A stretch of 38,875 bases of DNA, taken from JAXHUA01 sp034189695 (GTDB lineage Bacteria > Chloroflexota > Dehalococcoidia > E44-bin15). The notes beneath the pieces were generated by a model, which saw nothing but the letters and a program-made list of their open reading frames with translations, searched no databases and was not told the origin of the DNA. Positions 9,125 to 16,423 of this stretch are shown one piece after another (the stretch's first letter is position 1; each line of letters starts with the position of its first letter). The stretch lies in the NCBI GenBank assembly GCA_034189695.1, contig JAXHUA010000033.1:1-38875 (forward strand), read 5' to 3'. Position numbers and translations under genes: made by a program.

Positions 9125-10196
9125 CGACGAGTCGTTCCGCAACAAGCTCCGTTATGTCTTTCATGTCCGCTTCGGAAAGCACCGACTTGCAGGTCGGGCA
9201 GGCGGACACGTAGACGTCGGCGCCGGTCTGCATCACTTCATTGAGCCGCATCTGATTGACCTTGCGGGTGACGTCAGCGTCTCCAATCCTCACTCCTGGT
9301 AGCGCGCCGCAGCAGTGGGTTTCCTTCCGAGAGTAGACCGGCTCTGTTATCTCAAAGCCCAGTGCTGCAAGGACGTCCCTGGGCGCCGTAGTTATGCCCA
9401 GGTCGTTCACCAGGATGCACGGGTCGTGATAGGTTGCCGTAGCCTCGGTGCTGCTCACCTTTATCCTTCCCTCGGTGAGCAGTCCATGGAGGAACTGGGT
9501 AGTGTGTATCAGCTCCACGTTCAGGTCAACTCCGACCGTGGGGTACACCTGTGTCATTATCTTCAGGCAGTTGGGGCAGTCGGCAATGACTCTCTCCAGG
9601 CCCCTCTTCTCGATCTCCGCCTTCATCTTCTCCGCCGCCTTCCTCAGTCCTTCCACATCTCCGGCGTAGTAGAGGGGAGCGCCGCAGCAGATGTCAGCGC
9701 CACCGAAGTGGTGAACCTGCTCCTTACTCGCGGAGACAATCCGGTCCATCGCCTTCGGCAGTTGCTCGTCGGCGTAGGCGGAGCAGGAGATGAAATAGCC
9801 CACGACTCCCGTTCCCTTGTCAAGAAGCTGGCGCTCACCGCGGGGATTGCCGAACTTCGCGAACGTCTCGACTCGCGTCCTCACTTCGTTGGGGAGCATG
9901 CCCTCTTGGAAAGCCTTGCTCCGCGCTCGAAGAATGTAGTCCCGCAGGTCATGGTTGCCGTAGATGCAGTGCGCCTTGCACGCGCCGCACATAGCGCTCT
10001 GGAACACCACATCGAAGAAACCACGTCTGTCCTCAAGGACTGCCTTCTCCTCGTAGAGAATAAGGCGGGCGAGTTTCTGGGGGGTGATTGTCTCCTTGCC
10101 GGTGGCGAGATAGGTGGGGCAACTGTGCTTGCACATGTCAGCACACATCGCACAGTTGGTGAGCTGTTCCAGGCCCAGTTCCTTGCTATCTTCCAT
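9117..10196 (-). CDS. CCG-domain Fe-S protein (GlpC/GlcF/HdrD-like)
   Basis: A 359-residue soluble electron-transfer subunit. The N-terminal ferredoxin-like part has CAMCADMCKHSC and, about 45 residues on, CGACKAHC, which could hold two clusters. Two CCG domains follow: DICCGAPLYY with DCPNCLKI, and HCCGALPGVR with ACPTCKSV, plus YHDPCIL. This layout matches GlpC, GlcF and HdrD-type subunits, which pass electrons from a flavoprotein to quinone or another carrier. It sits between an AGPS/GlcD-like flavoprotein and a GlpA-like dehydrogenase, so it could serve either one (inference). The ATG at 10196 overlaps the upstream gene end by 11 bp; a TTG at 10205 is the alternative. No membrane segment is evident. 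Confidence 0.85.
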   Translation of the reverse strand: MEDSKELGLEQLTNCAMCADMCKHSCPTYLATGKETITPQKLARLILYEEKAVLEDRRGFFDVVFQSAMCGACKAHCIYGNHDLRDYILRARSKAFQEGMLPNEVRTRVETFAKFGNPRGERQLLDKGTGVVGYFISCSAYADEQLPKAMDRIVSASKEQVHHFGGADICCGAPLYYAGDVEGLRKAAEKMKAEIEKRGLERVIADCPNCLKIMTQVYPTVGVDLNVELIHTTQFLHGLLTEGRIKVSSTEATATYHDPCILVNDLGITTAPRDVLAALGFEITEPVYSRKETHCCGALPGVRIGDADVTRKVNQMRLNEVMQTGADVYVSACPTCKSVLSEADMKDITELVAERLVDE

Positions 10197-11616
10197 CTCC
10201 GACAAGCTTCCCCTTATTCAGAATCCCGTTTGGGTCCAGGGCGGACTTTATCCTCCGGAGGAGGTCGAGCCCGCTCGCACCGTGCTCACGTTCCATGAAC
10301 TGCATCCTCCAGTATCCAATGCCGTGGTGATGGCTGATGGAGCCGTTGTTTCTGAGTGTGGCTTCCGTAGCTGCAACCCAGGTGTCCCGGTAGTAGGGGA
10401 AGAGGTCTTTGGGAAAACCGACGAACGTGATGTACAGGCAAGCCCCCTCCCGGTAGAAGTGCGAATAGTGGCCCGAAACCGACACCGCCCCCTCCACGGC
10501 CTGCATTGAGGCGACCATATCGTGGTAGAGCTTCGCCGCATCCTTGAATAGAGAGATTACCTCGATCGTATCGACGACTCCCCCGTGCTGCATTAGAACG
10601 GGACCGAGACCTATGTCGAAGCGCTTCTCAAGCCAGATGTCCACCGGCTTCTCTCCTGCTGACTGTCCCCCGTTGTCTTCGGCGATTCGCTTGATTATGG
10701 CGCCTTCGAGCGCTACGAGCTCCGGCTCGCCCTCACAGATGAAGATAACCGTCACCTTACTGCCGATTTCCTCGAAATAGCGCTCACTCTCAGCGTGATC
10801 GAATATCCGCACCACCGGGGGTCTGGCATCGGCCCTCAGGACCCTGCGCACTACGTCGACTGCCACCTCGATGGACTCGAACACGTACGACTGCTTATCG
10901 GTTGACCTGGGCAACGGATGCACCGAGACCACTGCCCTGGTCACGATCCCGAGAGTCCCTTCACTCCCCAGGAAGAGGTCCTTCAGCGAAGGCCCGGTAG
11001 AGCGCCGTGGGACGGGTTTGATGTCGAGAAGGCTGCCGTCGGGGAGCACGACCTCCATTCCCAGGACCATGTCCTCGATTTTCCCGTACTTCGTCGAGAA
11101 TTGGCCAACGGCGCGAGTGGCGATCCATCCGCCCAATGTCGAGCAGAAATGAGACTGGGGGATATTCCCCATTGAATACCCCCTGTGATTCAGTTCACGC
11201 TCCAGATTGGCGCCGATGATGCCTGCTTCGAACTCAGCCACAAGTGATGTCTCATCCAGGGAGATGAAGCGGTTCATTCTCTGAAGGTTCAAGACGGCGC
11301 TCCCCTCCAGGGGGATTGCGCCGCCGAGCACGCCGGAGCCACCGCCGAATGGCGTGATGGGGACCTTGTGCTCATTGGCCAGTCTCAGTATGGCCTGTAT
11401 CTGTGCGGCATCGCCGGGTGAGATAACGGCGCAGGGAAGCGATGGCGGCTTGCCATGTTGAGAGAGAGACACTGCGTACAGCCAGTAGTCGAGGCTGTAG
11501 GCGATGAGGTCACATTCGCTCTCCGAGACATTCTCCTCGCCCACCACACGTTTCGCCGTTTCGATGAACTCGGAGGGTCTTCCCCGTTTCGCTGACAGAA
11601 AAGCCTCAACGCTCAT
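10186..11616 (-). CDS. FAD-binding oxidoreductase, alkyl-DHAP synthase/GlcD-like
   Basis: A 476-residue FAD_binding_4 plus FAD-oxidase_C protein of the vanillyl-alcohol-oxidase superfamily. The PP-loop PFGGGSGVLGG (about residue 93) and GSEGTLGIVTRAV (about 217) bind FAD. Near the C terminus, HYSHFYREGACLYITF and SHHHGIGYWRMQFME strongly resemble alkyldihydroxyacetonephosphate synthase, where the His-rich motif is catalytic. The alternative is a GlcD-type 2-hydroxyacid dehydrogenase, which commonly pairs with a CCG-domain protein like the next gene. The sequence favours the AGPS-like branch; the substrate is unproven. It is the first gene of the six-gene - strand operon. ATG 11616 has GAGGGG about 7 nt upstream. 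Confidence 0.82.
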   Translation of the reverse strand: MSVEAFLSAKRGRPSEFIETAKRVVGEENVSESECDLIAYSLDYWLYAVSLSQHGKPPSLPCAVISPGDAAQIQAILRLANEHKVPITPFGGGSGVLGGAIPLEGSAVLNLQRMNRFISLDETSLVAEFEAGIIGANLERELNHRGYSMGNIPQSHFCSTLGGWIATRAVGQFSTKYGKIEDMVLGMEVVLPDGSLLDIKPVPRRSTGPSLKDLFLGSEGTLGIVTRAVVSVHPLPRSTDKQSYVFESIEVAVDVVRRVLRADARPPVVRIFDHAESERYFEEIGSKVTVIFICEGEPELVALEGAIIKRIAEDNGGQSAGEKPVDIWLEKRFDIGLGPVLMQHGGVVDTIEVISLFKDAAKLYHDMVASMQAVEGAVSVSGHYSHFYREGACLYITFVGFPKDLFPYYRDTWVAATEATLRNNGSISHHHGIGYWRMQFMEREHGASGLDLLRRIKSALDPNGILNKGKLVGDGR

Positions 11617-11707
11617 TGCTGCCCCTCGCCATGTAGAGCATGATCGTCCACCGCGTGAAGTCCGCGTAGGCTACAAGGCACACCTGCCCCGACCGCTGCG
11701 CCGCCAA

Positions 11708-11736
11708 AGGGTACCACTTCTCACAAATGCAAGCAA
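11708..11736 (-). promoter_or_regulatory. Candidate promoter of the glycerol-type operon
   Basis: On the - strand, TTGCTT (11736-11731) and TACCCT (11713-11708) are separated by 17 bp, and TGG precedes the -10 element (extended -10). The predicted transcript start near 11701 leaves a leader of about 85 nt before the ATG at 11616. The -10 box is a poor match, so this is tentative. Confidence 0.35.
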
Positions 11737-11991
11737 CTGTTGACTTTCGCTACGACAAAGACGCCTCTCGCGACTCGTCGGTCCTCCAAAGGGGGAGAAG
11801 GGTGCACCTCGCCGGCAGATAGACAGATGATTCCCTGCGTGGACGAGGACAACGCGGCATAATGGCGCTGTCAACTGCCGCCTTATGTGTTCGCCTCCCG
11901 GGCAAAGCGCCACGGCAGGACTTGTGAACCGTGATGGTACGGCTGTACACGGCCACGAGTGCGACTCAAGTACGCTTTGCCGCAAAAGGGG

Positions 11992-12020
11992 TTGACAGGT
12001 TGTGGATTTGATGCTACCAT
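11992..12020 (+). promoter_or_regulatory. Sigma-70-type promoter of the nitrogen/glutamate synthase operon
   Basis: A perfect TTGACA (11992-11997) is followed after 17 bp by TACCAT (12015-12020), preceded by TGC (extended -10). Transcription would start near 12027, giving a leader of about 42 nt before the ferredoxin ATG at 12069. The leader includes a 6-bp inverted repeat, GGGCGG (12024-12029) with CCGCCC (12040-12045), at the very start of the transcript. An imperfect palindrome centred near 11941 lies about 85 bp upstream of the start and could be an operator. Confidence 0.7.
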
Positions 12021-12068
12021 GAAGGGCGGCAAACGGTTACCGCCCGCCGGCTGCCGTCGGGGTACAGA

Positions 12069-12518
12069 ATGCGCAGGTTATATGTGAATGAGTCCGTCTG
12101 CATGGGGTGTGGTCTCTGTGAGGTGTACTGCCTGACAGAGCACTCGAGGTCCAAGGATATTGTGAGGGCCTTCAGGAGGGAAGCGCCGCGAGCGGTGGCC
12201 CGGGTTCGGGTGGGAAGACGGGGAGAGATATCGTTTCCCGTTCAGTGTCGCCAGTGTGACGAGCCCTGGTGTGTGTACTCGTGTTTGACGGGGGCGATGC
12301 AGAAGGACCCGATTTCCGGGGTGGTGGCGGTGGACGAGGAACGATGTATCGGCTGCTGGACGTGCGTGGTGTCCTGCCCCTATGGGGCCTTGATGAGAGA
12401 TAGAGAGAACCGGATGGTTGTGAAGTGTGGACTGTGTCCGGAACACGAGGTGCCGGTCTGCGCCGCCAATTGCCCGAACGAAGCACTGGAGTTCAGTGAG
12501 GAGGGTGTGAGCGAGTGA
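12069..12518 (+). CDS. Four-cluster 4Fe-4S ferredoxin of the glutamate synthase operon
   Basis: A 149-residue soluble electron carrier of the HycB/CooF/DmsB type. Sixteen cysteines fall in four groups: CMGCGLCEVYC (11-21), CRQCDEPWCVYSC, CIGCWTCVVSCPYG and CGLCPEHEVPVCAANC. They should bind four [4Fe-4S] clusters. Proteins of this type link flavoproteins to Fe-S oxidoreductases. Here it is the first gene of the operon that encodes the split glutamate synthase and a pyridine-nucleotide flavoprotein, so it probably carries electrons between them (inference). The ATG at 12069 has GGGG upstream. Its TGA overlaps the hisH GTG by 4 bp (GTGA), indicating translational coupling. Confidence 0.88.
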   Translation: MRRLYVNESVCMGCGLCEVYCLTEHSRSKDIVRAFRREAPRAVARVRVGRRGEISFPVQCRQCDEPWCVYSCLTGAMQKDPISGVVAVDEERCIGCWTCVVSCPYGALMRDRENRMVVKCGLCPEHEVPVCAANCPNEALEFSEEGVSE

Positions 12519-13138
12519 TCGCTATCGTCGACTACGGCGCGGGGAATCTGCGCAGTGTGATGAATGCCCTTACCATGCTGGGATACCAGGCGATGGTAAC
12601 GCGAGAGTGCGAGTGCGTGCTCAGTGCCGAGGCTGTCGTGTTCCCGGGGGTAGGCGCGGCTGGTGACACAATGCGCAGTCTGTGCGACTCCGGTATGGCT
12701 GGGGCGATCCGTGAGCGGATTCACCGAGGCCGGCCCACCCTGGCCATCTGCGTTGGCATGCAGGTGCTGTTCTCAGCAACGGAGGAGGGGGGCGGGCACC
12801 AATGCCTCGGGGTCGTCCCGGGTGTCGTGAGAAGGTTACCGTCGGGGCTCAAGGTGCCTCACATGGGATGGAACCAGGTGAAACAGATGACCAGCCACCC
12901 CATCTTCGCTGGTATCCCGGATGAAGCGAACTTCTATTTCGTACACAGCTACTACGCGCATCCTGAAGACGGGGAAGGGGTCGCCGGCACGACCGAGTAC
13001 GGAGTGCCGATGTGCAGCGTGTTCGTGCAAGACAACGTGGTGGCGACGCAGTTCCACCCGGAGAAGAGCGGCGAGCTCGGCCTGACGGTGTACGGCAACT
13101 TCTTCAGGATGGCAGGGATTGCGTCACGAGGGGAATAA
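12515..13138 (+). CDS. hisH: Imidazole glycerol phosphate synthase, glutaminase subunit HisH
   Basis: A 207-residue class I glutamine amidotransferase. The N terminus IAIVDYGAGNLRSV is typical of HisH. The nucleophile Cys is in LAICVGMQVLF (the usual motif is GICLGMQLL, so the Leu before Gly is a Val here), and the His and Glu of the triad are in QFHPEKS. HMGWN and FYFVHSYYA are further HisH signatures. It releases ammonia from glutamine and channels it to HisF, yielding IGP, AICAR and glutamate. It is separated from its partner hisF by two glutamate-synthase-related genes, and no other histidine gene is in the window. The GTG start overlaps the ferredoxin stop. Confidence 0.92.
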   Translation: MIAIVDYGAGNLRSVMNALTMLGYQAMVTRECECVLSAEAVVFPGVGAAGDTMRSLCDSGMAGAIRERIHRGRPTLAICVGMQVLFSATEEGGGHQCLGVVPGVVRRLPSGLKVPHMGWNQVKQMTSHPIFAGIPDEANFYFVHSYYAHPEDGEGVAGTTEYGVPMCSVFVQDNVVATQFHPEKSGELGLTVYGNFFRMAGIASRGE

Positions 13139-13139
13139 C

Positions 13140-14483
13140 ATGTCACGCAGGCAAATGACCAGAACGAAGTATTTGATAATAGGGAATTCGGCCGGTGGCA
13201 TAGGAGCGGCCGAGGGAATACGGGGGGTGGACGATGTTGCTCCTATCACTGTGGTATCCGATGAAGCGTATCCGGCCTATTCACGCCCGCTGATATCCAA
13301 GTACCTGGCGAAGGACCGCGATGTGGAGGGTATGCTCTTTCGGCCTGTGGACTTCTACGACCGGCACCGGATAACCGCCATTCTCGGAAAAAGTGTGGCC
13401 GGGATTCTGCCGGATGAGCGTGTCGCCGAGCTGGAGGACGGGCGCCGCGTGGCGTGGGAGAAGCTTCTCGTAGCTACGGGTGGAGTGCCCATTGTTCCCG
13501 GAATCGAGGGGGCCGCGAAGAAGGGCGTGTTCACCTTTCTGACACTGGACGACGCGAAGGCAATAGACCGGTTCATTCAGAGTGGCCAGAGGGCGGTAGT
13601 CATAGGTGGTGGGCTGATCGGGGTCAGCGCGACCGAAGCGCTGATGAAGCGTGGCGTCGAGGTCTCTATCGTCGAGATGAAGGACAGGGTCCTGAACACG
13701 ATACTCGACGAGCGGGGTTCCAGCATCGCCGAAGAAGCTTTCAGGAAGGCGGGCGTGCAACTCATCTGTGACCAGACCGTGGTCGAGGTCACGGGTGCCG
13801 AGGCTGTGAATGGGGTGGTGCTTAGCGGGGGAAACACGCTGGCGTGCGACATGGTGGTGGTGGCGATCGGGGTCTTGCCGCGTCTCGACCTGGTGCGTGA
13901 GACGGGAGTGGAAGTGAATCGAGGCGTAGTGGTAGACCGCTGTATGGCGACGAGCCATGCTGACGTCTATGCGTGTGGCGACGTGGCTGAGGGATACGAT
14001 TCTGTCTACGGCTTCAATCGATTGACGCCCATCTGGCCCAATGCCTACATCGGGGGCAGGACGGCGGGGCGGAACATGGCCGGTGTGCACACGCAGTACC
14101 CACGTGTCACTGCCGTGAATTCGTTGAACTACTTCGGGCTGGACATCGCCAGTGCAGGCGTCGTGGTTCCGCCCGAGGACAGTGGCTACCAGTGTCTCAC
14201 TGGAGGCTCCAACGGAAGCTATCGCAAGCTTGTCATCAAGGACGGCACTTTGCAGGGGATGATATGCGTTGGCGACATCGAGAAGTCCGGCATGCTGTAT
14301 GGCTTGATGCGAGATGGAACGAGGGTGGACGGCTTTGAGGAGAGGCTGCTGGCTGACGACTTGAGTGTGGCTTCGTTACCCAGGGCCGTGTGGCAGGAGT
14401 GCCTGGGCAAATCGACGGCGCGACCGGCCTCCCAACGGGAGATTCGTCCTGAGGCTGTCGAGGCATACACGGCTGGTGCGTAA
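13140..14483 (+). CDS. NADH-dependent FAD oxidoreductase of the glutamate synthase operon
   Basis: A 447-residue Pyr_redox_2 flavoprotein. The N-terminal YLIIGNSAGGIGAAEG is the FAD motif, LLVATGGVPIVPG the linker motif, AVVIGGGLIGVSATEAL (about residue 152) the pyridine-nucleotide motif and VYACGDVAEGYD the second FAD motif. An acidic residue ends the second strand of the nucleotide fold (VSIVEM), which favours NADH over NADPH. It resembles NADH:rubredoxin/ferredoxin reductases rather than GltD. In context it probably feeds electrons from NADH, via the upstream ferredoxin, to the glutamate synthase FMN subunit. I chose ATG 13140, 1 nt after the hisH stop, because GAGGGG at 13128-13133 is well placed; the in-frame ATG at 13119 lies inside hisH. 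Confidence 0.85.
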   Translation: MSRRQMTRTKYLIIGNSAGGIGAAEGIRGVDDVAPITVVSDEAYPAYSRPLISKYLAKDRDVEGMLFRPVDFYDRHRITAILGKSVAGILPDERVAELEDGRRVAWEKLLVATGGVPIVPGIEGAAKKGVFTFLTLDDAKAIDRFIQSGQRAVVIGGGLIGVSATEALMKRGVEVSIVEMKDRVLNTILDERGSSIAEEAFRKAGVQLICDQTVVEVTGAEAVNGVVLSGGNTLACDMVVVAIGVLPRLDLVRETGVEVNRGVVVDRCMATSHADVYACGDVAEGYDSVYGFNRLTPIWPNAYIGGRTAGRNMAGVHTQYPRVTAVNSLNYFGLDIASAGVVVPPEDSGYQCLTGGSNGSYRKLVIKDGTLQGMICVGDIEKSGMLYGLMRDGTRVDGFEERLLADDLSVASLPRAVWQECLGKSTARPASQREIRPEAVEAYTAGA

Positions 14484-14506
14484 TCCCATCGTAGTGGAGT
14501 TGTGAC

Positions 14507-15658
14507 ATGAGGGAACTGGCCAGAGTGAATAACCCGCACAATGACGCCAAGGTCATTGACGCCTGTTCGCTGTTCGGGGCGATGGACACCTCGGGGAGGC
14601 GGTTCGGTGGTGATGGCGTCATCAGGGCCGTCGGCAACATGCATTTCCGCGGCAACGGGCTCGGAGGAGGTTTCGCCATCTACGGGCTCTACCCCGAATA
14701 CGCCGAACAGTACGCCTTCCACATCATGTACCTTTCGAACGAGGCGAAACCGGAAGTGGAGGCCTTCCTCAAGCGGAGATTCCGCGTGGTGGCGTCCGAA
14801 GAGGTACCGATGCAGCCCACGCCAGCCGTCAAGAACCCGCCACTGGTGCATCGCTATTTCCTCGATGTCGAGCCGCAGGAATGCGGTTCTCAGTCGCAGG
14901 ACGACTACGTGGTGCAGAGGGTAATGGAGATCAACACTGGCATCAAGGAGTCATTCGTTTTCTCCAGCGGGAAGAACATGGGGGTCTTCAAGGGTGTGGG
15001 ATACCCCGAGGAGATAGCTGAGTGCTTCTGTCTCGAGCAATACGAGGGCTATCTGTGGACCGCGCACGGGAGGTTCCCGACCAACACTCCTGGATGGTGG
15101 GGTGGGGCGCACCCGTTCAACATCCTGGACTGGACCGTGGTGCATAACGGAGAGCTCTCGTCCTACGGGACAAACAGGCGTTTCCTGGAGGAGTACGGCT
15201 ACCAGTGCACGATGCAGACCGATACGGAAGTCCTGGCATACGCCGTCGACCTGCTGGTGCGGCGGCACGGGCTGCCGATGAGCATTGTGGCCAAGGTGTT
15301 TGCGGCACCTTTCTGGAATGACATAGAGCGGTGCTCGGAGGAGGAGCAGAGGTTGTTTCGCGCGCTGCGCCAGGTGTACGGCAGCTTGCTGATGAACGGG
15401 CCATTCACGATTATCATCGCACACCAGGGCGAGATGATCGGACTCACCGACCGGATCAGGCTGCGTCCTCTAACCGTAGCGACAAAAGGGCCGGTGCTCT
15501 TTCTGTCGTCCGAGGAGTCGGCGATCCGCCTGGTTTGCCGTGACCTGGACCGGGCGTGGATCCCGGTGGGTGGAGAGCCCATCATCGGAAGTCTGGATGA
15601 CCCATTGCCGCTGGAGCAAGCAGCAGTTATGGAAGGAACGAAGGCCGGTGCTCACTAA
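14507..15658 (+). CDS. Glutamate synthase domain 1: class II glutamine amidotransferase
   Basis: A 383-residue stand-alone version of the GltB amidotransferase domain (GlxB-like). It hydrolyses glutamine and supplies ammonia for 2-oxoglutarate amination. HGRFPTNTPGW, VVHNGELSSYG and MQTDTEVLAY are the expected Ntn-hydrolase glutamine-site motifs. The likely N-terminal nucleophile is Cys20 in ACSLFGAMD, so the first 19 residues would have to be removed as a propeptide, as in GltB and some PurF proteins. The start ATG at 14507 has GGAG about 12 nt upstream (TAGTGGAGTTGTGAC). The 3' end overlaps hisF by 11 bp. FMN and GXGXG domains are encoded by two separate genes downstream. Confidence 0.9.
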   Translation: MRELARVNNPHNDAKVIDACSLFGAMDTSGRRFGGDGVIRAVGNMHFRGNGLGGGFAIYGLYPEYAEQYAFHIMYLSNEAKPEVEAFLKRRFRVVASEEVPMQPTPAVKNPPLVHRYFLDVEPQECGSQSQDDYVVQRVMEINTGIKESFVFSSGKNMGVFKGVGYPEEIAECFCLEQYEGYLWTAHGRFPTNTPGWWGGAHPFNILDWTVVHNGELSSYGTNRRFLEEYGYQCTMQTDTEVLAYAVDLLVRRHGLPMSIVAKVFAAPFWNDIERCSEEEQRLFRALRQVYGSLLMNGPFTIIIAHQGEMIGLTDRIRLRPLTVATKGPVLFLSSEESAIRLVCRDLDRAWIPVGGEPIIGSLDDPLPLEQAAVMEGTKAGAH

Positions 15659-16415
15659 GCGGATCATACCCTGTCTCGATGTGAGCGCCGGGCGGGTGGT
15701 CAAAGGCATGAGTTTCACTGATTTGCGTGACGCTGGCGACCCCGTCGAGCTGGCCGGCTTCTACTACGAGGAGGGGGCCGATGAACTCGTGTTCCTCGAC
15801 ATCGGTGCTACGCCTGAAGCGCGGGACACCATGGCCGACGTGGTTGAGCGTGTGTCCGAACGGGTCTTCATTCCCCTCACCGTGGGAGGCGGGCTGCGGA
15901 GTGTCGATGACATGCACCACATGCTGGAGTCTGGAGCGGACAAGGTCGCCATCAATACTGAGGCAGTGCGAAACCCTCAGGTCATCACGGAGGGGGCAGA
16001 CAGACTCGGCTCTCAGTGCGTCGTCGTGGCCATTGATGCGAAGCAAGTCCGAGGTGATGGCGAGCTCCGATGGGAAGTGATGACCCATGGCGGAAGGAGG
16101 TCGACAGGCGTCGACGCCGTGGAGTGGGCCAGGCGCGCGGTCGATCTCGGGGCTGGCGAGATACTGCTTACCAGTTGGGATGCCGACGGACACAGAGGTG
16201 GGTACGACCTGGCATTGACGCGGACGGTAAGTCATGCAGTGACTGTGCCGGTCATCGCCAGCGGTGGGGCCGGTAGTCTTGAACATCTCTACAGGGTGCT
16301 GGTGCACGGCAAGGCCGATGCCGTTCTTGCCGCCAGTATCTTCCACTATGGCGTCTACTCCGTGGGCCAGGTGAAGGCGTTCCTCGACGACAGGGGAATC
16401 CCAATGCGAAGGTAG
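15648..16415 (+). CDS. hisF: Imidazole glycerol phosphate synthase, cyclase subunit HisF
   Basis: A 255-residue (beta/alpha)8 barrel. It takes ammonia from HisH and cyclises PRFAR to IGP and AICAR. Catalytic Asp residues are visible in IIPCLDV (near residue 11) and VVAIDAK (near 130). Phosphate-site segments TVGGGLRS and IASGGAGSLEH are present. One signature differs from the usual TSxDRDGT: here it reads TSWDADGH. I chose GTG 15648 because HisF proteins start directly at LTKRIIPCLDV; it overlaps the preceding stop by 11 bp, with GGAAGG (15631-15636) upstream. An earlier in-frame start at 15540 would add 36 residues that HisF lacks. It is interleaved with glutamate synthase genes and separated from hisH. 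Confidence 0.92.
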   Translation: MLTKRIIPCLDVSAGRVVKGMSFTDLRDAGDPVELAGFYYEEGADELVFLDIGATPEARDTMADVVERVSERVFIPLTVGGGLRSVDDMHHMLESGADKVAINTEAVRNPQVITEGADRLGSQCVVVAIDAKQVRGDGELRWEVMTHGGRRSTGVDAVEWARRAVDLGAGEILLTSWDADGHRGGYDLALTRTVSHAVTVPVIASGGAGSLEHLYRVLVHGKADAVLAASIFHYGVYSVGQVKAFLDDRGIPMRR

Positions 16416-16423
16416 ATGACAGG

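Larger units (their letters stand above)
11617..12068. other. Divergent intergenic region between the glycerol-type and nitrogen operons
   Basis: This 452-bp spacer separates two divergent operons and holds no convincing gene. It contains a weak - strand promoter (11708-11736), an imperfect palindrome at 11929-11952 (arms CCGTG/CACGG and GTAC/GTAC), a good + strand promoter (11992-12020) and a leader inverted repeat at 12024-12045 (GGGCGG/CCGCCC). The rest shows nothing I can name. Confidence 0.6.

Noticed and set aside
15540..15647. Upstream extension of hisF to 15540
   Set aside because: HisF proteins begin at the LTKRIIPCLDV segment; the extra 36 codons lie in the other frame of the glutaminase gene.
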